64,000 bases of DNA, taken from positions 1,426,001 to 1,490,000 of the forward strand of contig NZ_CP128233.1 in NCBI RefSeq assembly GCF_030344915.1, in the 5' to 3' direction. Below the pieces are notes generated by a model. That model ran no database searches and was not told the DNA's origin. It saw only the letters and a program-made list of their open reading frames with translations. Origin of the DNA: Neopusillimonas aromaticivorans. GTDB taxonomy: Bacteria; Pseudomonadota; Gammaproteobacteria; Burkholderiales; Burkholderiaceae_B. A program made the position numbers and the translations under genes. Below are positions 61,160 through 64,000 of the stretch, one piece after another (position 1 is the first letter of the stretch; each line of letters opens with the position of its first letter).

Positions 61160-61311
61160 GATTTTTCCTGTGCCAACTTAGTCGCGCTGTTTACTAACCA
61201 TTAGTAAATGCCCGGCCAGTTTTGGTCCCGTCAGACTTGTTTCCAAGCCCTGGGTTGAAATCTTGCTTAAACTTTGGGAAGTATTGCAGGCAATTTGCCA
61301 GCAAGTTTTCT

Positions 61312-61340
61312 AGTATAAAACGCCTTCTATATAAAGGCAA
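61312..61340 (-). promoter_or_regulatory. Sigma-70 promoter of the spc operon
   Basis: On the minus strand, -35 TTGCCT (61335-61340), a 17-base spacer and -10 TATACT (61312-61317). It is directed at rplN and predicts a ~150-base leader. It is the best promoter match in the 61160-61595 gap, which otherwise shows no gene. Confidence 0.65.
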
Positions 61341-61595
61341 GATGTTTATGCATCACAAAACAACAGCTTGCGTCAAGTCCGGCAGGCTGGCGCACCGACG
61401 CAGCCTATTGCCCGTGGTACGCATCAAAACTGGTGCCTACGCCACGCTTTGTCGGCACTCGCACCCCGTTTATGCCAGACGAGCATAACCTTTGCTTAAG
61501 CGCACTATCTGCTTTCACGTACCGCTGATTCATTTTCTTTTTGCGCGTTATGCGCTATGGTCTGCGGGTTTTTGCTCTTGATATTGCAGATTATT

Positions 61596-62387
61596 ATGTA
61601 CTTGCTTAAAGGAAAGCGGATTCTTGTCGTCGAAGACGAGGAAGCCGAGCGTATGCTGATTTCGCTTTACCTGCAGCAGCAAGGCTGTCGCCTTTATCAT
61701 GCCCATGATGGTATCGATGGCATCAACAAAGCCAAGCTGGTTGTTCCCGACCTGATCCTGCTGGACGTCGATATGCCGCGATGCCATGGCTATGCGGCGT
61801 GCCGGGTTTTGTCGGAAGACCCTGCAACACGACATATCCCGGTTATTTTCCTGTCGGCGTTTGCCGATGTCGAACATCGCGTTCAAGGCTTGATGGCCGG
61901 AGCCGTCGACTTCATCGGCAAACCCTTCAACTTTGATGAAATACGACTTCGGCTGGCCGTACATTTGCGCAATCCGGGTAATACCACCACTGCGCACCCG
62001 GCGCCTGAAACCATTTCGGGCCACGAACCCAATGACGCCCCAACCGACCCAGGGGAAGGGCCAAGCTACCTACACCAGATCCTGTTCCAGAGCGCTCGGG
62101 TACATCTGATTAAAGAGCTGGCCCTGACGCCCGAACTAAAAGAGCTGGCCACGCAGGTGGGCACCAACACCAAACGTCTCAACGAGGCGTTCCGGCATTG
62201 CGCAGGCACAACAGTATTCGAGTATTTGCGTGAAGAACGCATGAAAGAAGCCCGCCGCTTGCTGCAAAATACAACCATGCCGATCAACGAGATCGCGGCC
62301 ATGGTGGGTTATAAAAGCAGTGCCAACTTTGCAACAGCCTTCAAAGACCGGTTTGGCGTCAGCCCAAGCCATGTACGTCGGTGCTAA
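61596..62387 (+). CDS. Response regulator with receiver and AraC-type DNA-binding domain
   Basis: About 263 residues, unbroken. The receiver (5-120) has acidic pocket VVEDEEAER, phospho-acceptor Asp in LILLDVDMPRCHGY near residue 54 and Lys in FIGKPFN. The C-terminal AraC/XylS domain (about 165-263) has two helix-turn-helices: LKELATQVGTNTKRLNEAF and INEIAAMVGYKSSANFATAF, then DRFGVSPSHVRR. ATG 61596 starts just before the receiver; an in-frame ATG at 61557 lacks a ribosome site. The kinase gene downstream overlaps its stop by 7 bases, so the two form one signalling unit. It diverges from the spc operon. Confidence 0.88.
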   Translation: MYLLKGKRILVVEDEEAERMLISLYLQQQGCRLYHAHDGIDGINKAKLVVPDLILLDVDMPRCHGYAACRVLSEDPATRHIPVIFLSAFADVEHRVQGLMAGAVDFIGKPFNFDEIRLRLAVHLRNPGNTTTAHPAPETISGHEPNDAPTDPGEGPSYLHQILFQSARVHLIKELALTPELKELATQVGTNTKRLNEAFRHCAGTTVFEYLREERMKEARRLLQNTTMPINEIAAMVGYKSSANFATAFKDRFGVSPSHVRRC

Positions 62388-64000
62388 GCGCCCGTTTACG
62401 TTCGTTTCTGCAGCGTGTCGCCCTGCTGGCCGCGCTGACGCTCTTCGGGCTGCCACAGACCGCGCTGGCTGACGTCGCTATTGATCTGGCGACCGCACCA
62501 CACGATCTCGACCTTGTCCCCGAAATGCAAATGCAGGTCGTAGCGCCCGACCAGCCAGATACACCTTCCGGAAGACTGACGAGCAGCGACTGGATTGACG
62601 TACAGGCCGACCCGCAACGACTGATTGCCCCGCGTCAGCACAGTGCCCTGTGGCTGAAAGCCCGCTTGACCAATACCGGTACGACGCCGCTGACCCGCTG
62701 GCTGGAGGTCTTGCCCTGGCGACTGAACCAGGTTGATGCCTGGTTCATTGACCCTGCGAGCCGGGAAATTATTGATACGCTCGCGGTGGGACAGAACACG
62801 CCGGCTGCACAACGACGCATTCACAATAGCCGTGCGTTGATCCCGGTCACGCTGAGCGCGGGCCAGTCTGTGCAACTGCTGCTATATATAGAGAGCGACA
62901 GCCGACCGTTTTTAACGGTGCACAGCTGGGAGCCCACCGCATTCGTTGCCGAAGCCGCCTCACGTTACCAGTTCCACACGGTATTGCTGACGATTGCCCT
63001 GACCCTGATTGCCGTTTTATTGCTTCAGACCGACCGTCGCTATACGCTGCTGGCGCTCTGGATGCTGGTCATGTTCATTTTCGAGTCTGAGAAAGAAGGC
63101 TACATCAGCTTTCTGCTGTTTGACGACGCCTGGGCCTTTGCCGATCAGCTGCGATTTTCAAGTGCCATCATGGCCAAATCATTATTCATGATTGTCTCGG
63201 TATACCTGCTGGGCCTTGAAAAACAGGGCCACTGGCGCTGGCTGACCCCTGCCGCAAGCCTGATCACCGCAATATATGTCTGTCTGACATTCCTGCTGGA
63301 TGGCGTTGTGTTGCGCCAGATCGGGGCAAGTTTGCTGATCCTCTGGCAAGGCGTGTGGCTGCTCATGGTCATTCCTGCGCTACGGCAGCGGCGACCGTGG
63401 CAGCGTACCCTCGTTCTGCTGCTCGGCACCGGCTGGATCACCTCGGCACTGTTCCTGGTCAGCTATACCTTCAACCTCAATTACAGCGGCCGCTTCGATG
63501 CCACCCGCATCATTCTGGAAACAGCGGTAGTTTTAGGCGTATTACTGACCTTTGCCCGACAACGCCGCGACGAAAAATCTGCGCTGGAACACGCGCTACG
63601 CAACTACGAGCGCTCGGAACGCAAGCGCCTTGAACAAGCGGTCAACGAGCGCGTCAAAGAGCTGCATGCCGCCCTGGATGCCGCCCAAAAAGCCAACGAG
63701 GGGCGAACCCGGTTCCTGCAGCAGGTGAGTCATGATCTGAAATCGCCCCTGACGGCCATCATGGGCTACGCTCAGCTGTTGCGGGTGGAAGAGGGCAAGG
63801 TAGGCAAACTCAGTGGCATCATTCACAACAGTGCCAGCCACATGCTCAGCCTGATCAGCCGCCTGATCGATTACGCACGCGATGCCACCTCTGCCACTGC
63901 AGCACCCACGCATCTGTACCTGTATGCATTTCTCAACAGCATAAAAAATGAGGCTCTGATTCTGGCCGAAAAAAACCACAATGGGTTTTTGCTCGACCTT
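62381..64000 (+). CDS. 7TMR-DISM sensor histidine kinase, 3' end outside window
   Basis: 540 residues visible, open to the window edge and unbroken. A signal peptide (RVALLAALTLFGLPQTALA) is followed by a periplasmic 7TMR-DISMED2-like domain (about 35-185; ALWLKARLTNTGTTPLTRWL). Seven membrane segments lie at about 200-400. After a coiled coil, HisKA has FLQQVSHDLKSPLTAIMGYA near residue 450. The ATPase domain is only beginning at base 64000. DISM domains are thought to bind carbohydrates or other extracellular ligands. The start is GTG 62381, overlapping the regulator stop; no other start in this frame fits the signal peptide. The phosphorylation target is probably the adjacent REC-AraC protein. 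Confidence 0.88.
   Translation, partial: MLSARLRSFLQRVALLAALTLFGLPQTALADVAIDLATAPHDLDLVPEMQMQVVAPDQPDTPSGRLTSSDWIDVQADPQRLIAPRQHSALWLKARLTNTGTTPLTRWLEVLPWRLNQVDAWFIDPASREIIDTLAVGQNTPAAQRRIHNSRALIPVTLSAGQSVQLLLYIESDSRPFLTVHSWEPTAFVAEAASRYQFHTVLLTIALTLIAVLLLQTDRRYTLLALWMLVMFIFESEKEGYISFLLFDDAWAFADQLRFSSAIMAKSLFMIVSVYLLGLEKQGHWRWLTPAASLITAIYVCLTFLLDGVVLRQIGASLLILWQGVWLLMVIPALRQRRPWQRTLVLLLGTGWITSALFLVSYTFNLNYSGRFDATRIILETAVVLGVLLTFARQRRDEKSALEHALRNYERSERKRLEQAVNERVKELHAALDAAQKANEGRTRFLQQVSHDLKSPLTAIMGYAQLLRVEEGKVGKLSGIIHNSASHMLSLISRLIDYARDATSATAAPTHLYLYAFLNSIKNEALILAEKNHNGFLLDL

Noticed and set aside
1..64000. tRNA, rRNA, prophage or integron in the window
   Set aside because: No cloverleaf-like sequence, rRNA signature, integrase, phage structural gene or attC-like array was recognised on either strand.

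Overview
This window comes from a GC-rich betaproteobacterium of the order Burkholderiales, most likely family Alcaligenaceae (Bordetella/Pusillimonas-like). That placement is an inference from protein signatures: RhlE, a system II (ResB/CcsA) cytochrome c assembly route with diheme cytochrome c4, CyaY next to LptM and LysA, mrcA next to aroK-aroB-dgt, smg-gluQ-topB, and a spc/alpha ribosomal operon with C- type S14 and C+ type L36. No rRNA, tRNA or CRISPR array was seen.

Layout. 1-1.2 kb: 3' part of rhlE with its terminator. 1.2-3.4 kb: two remnants of a hybrid histidine kinase separated by an IS200/IS605 element with intact tnpA and tnpB. 3.4-7.8 kb: a coupled hybrid kinase and REC-GGDEF-EAL pair (c-di-GMP signalling). 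7.9-13.2 kb: prfC, a Cys-patterned hypothetical, bfr/bfd with a Fur box, rpoN and a divergent membrane protein. 13.2-15.8 kb: leuA behind a candidate leucine leader peptide, and a DUF1840 gene. 15.9-20 kb: an orphan secreted Rhs/YD protein ending in a DUF2235 (Tle1-like) lipase domain. 20-25.2 kb: argS, a SPOR protein, dsbA, metC-like and LysE-type genes. 25.2-33.8 kb: MBL hydrolase, thiolase, smg, gluQ, topB, hemB, engB. 33.9-38.1 kb: cytochrome c4, resB, ccsA. 38.2-45.2 kb: EAL protein, lysA, lptM, cyaY, mrcA. 45.3-51.9 kb: aroK-aroB-dgt, dsbD-cutA and an ABC-transporter binding protein. 52.2-61.2 kb: the complete spc and alpha operons, read leftwards. 61.6 kb to the end: a REC-AraC regulator coupled to a 7TMR-DISM histidine kinase, divergent from the ribosomal operon.

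Functionally the window mixes core housekeeping (translation, Arg, Leu, Lys, shikimate and heme synthesis, cell wall, periplasmic thiol chemistry through DsbA/DsbD/ResB/CcsA) with signalling and a few accessory elements (IS, Rhs toxin).

A major caveat applies. About fifty reading-frame breaks occur, many in indispensable genes (rpoA, rpsD, rpsK, argS, hemB, engB, aroB, mrcA). Nearly all are repaired by restoring one (occasionally two) bases to a homopolymer run. I read these as sequence errors, not gene decay, and give coordinates for the whole repaired gene. Real lesions are probably limited to the kinase remnants around the IS and possibly an in-frame amber codon in the Rhs gene.
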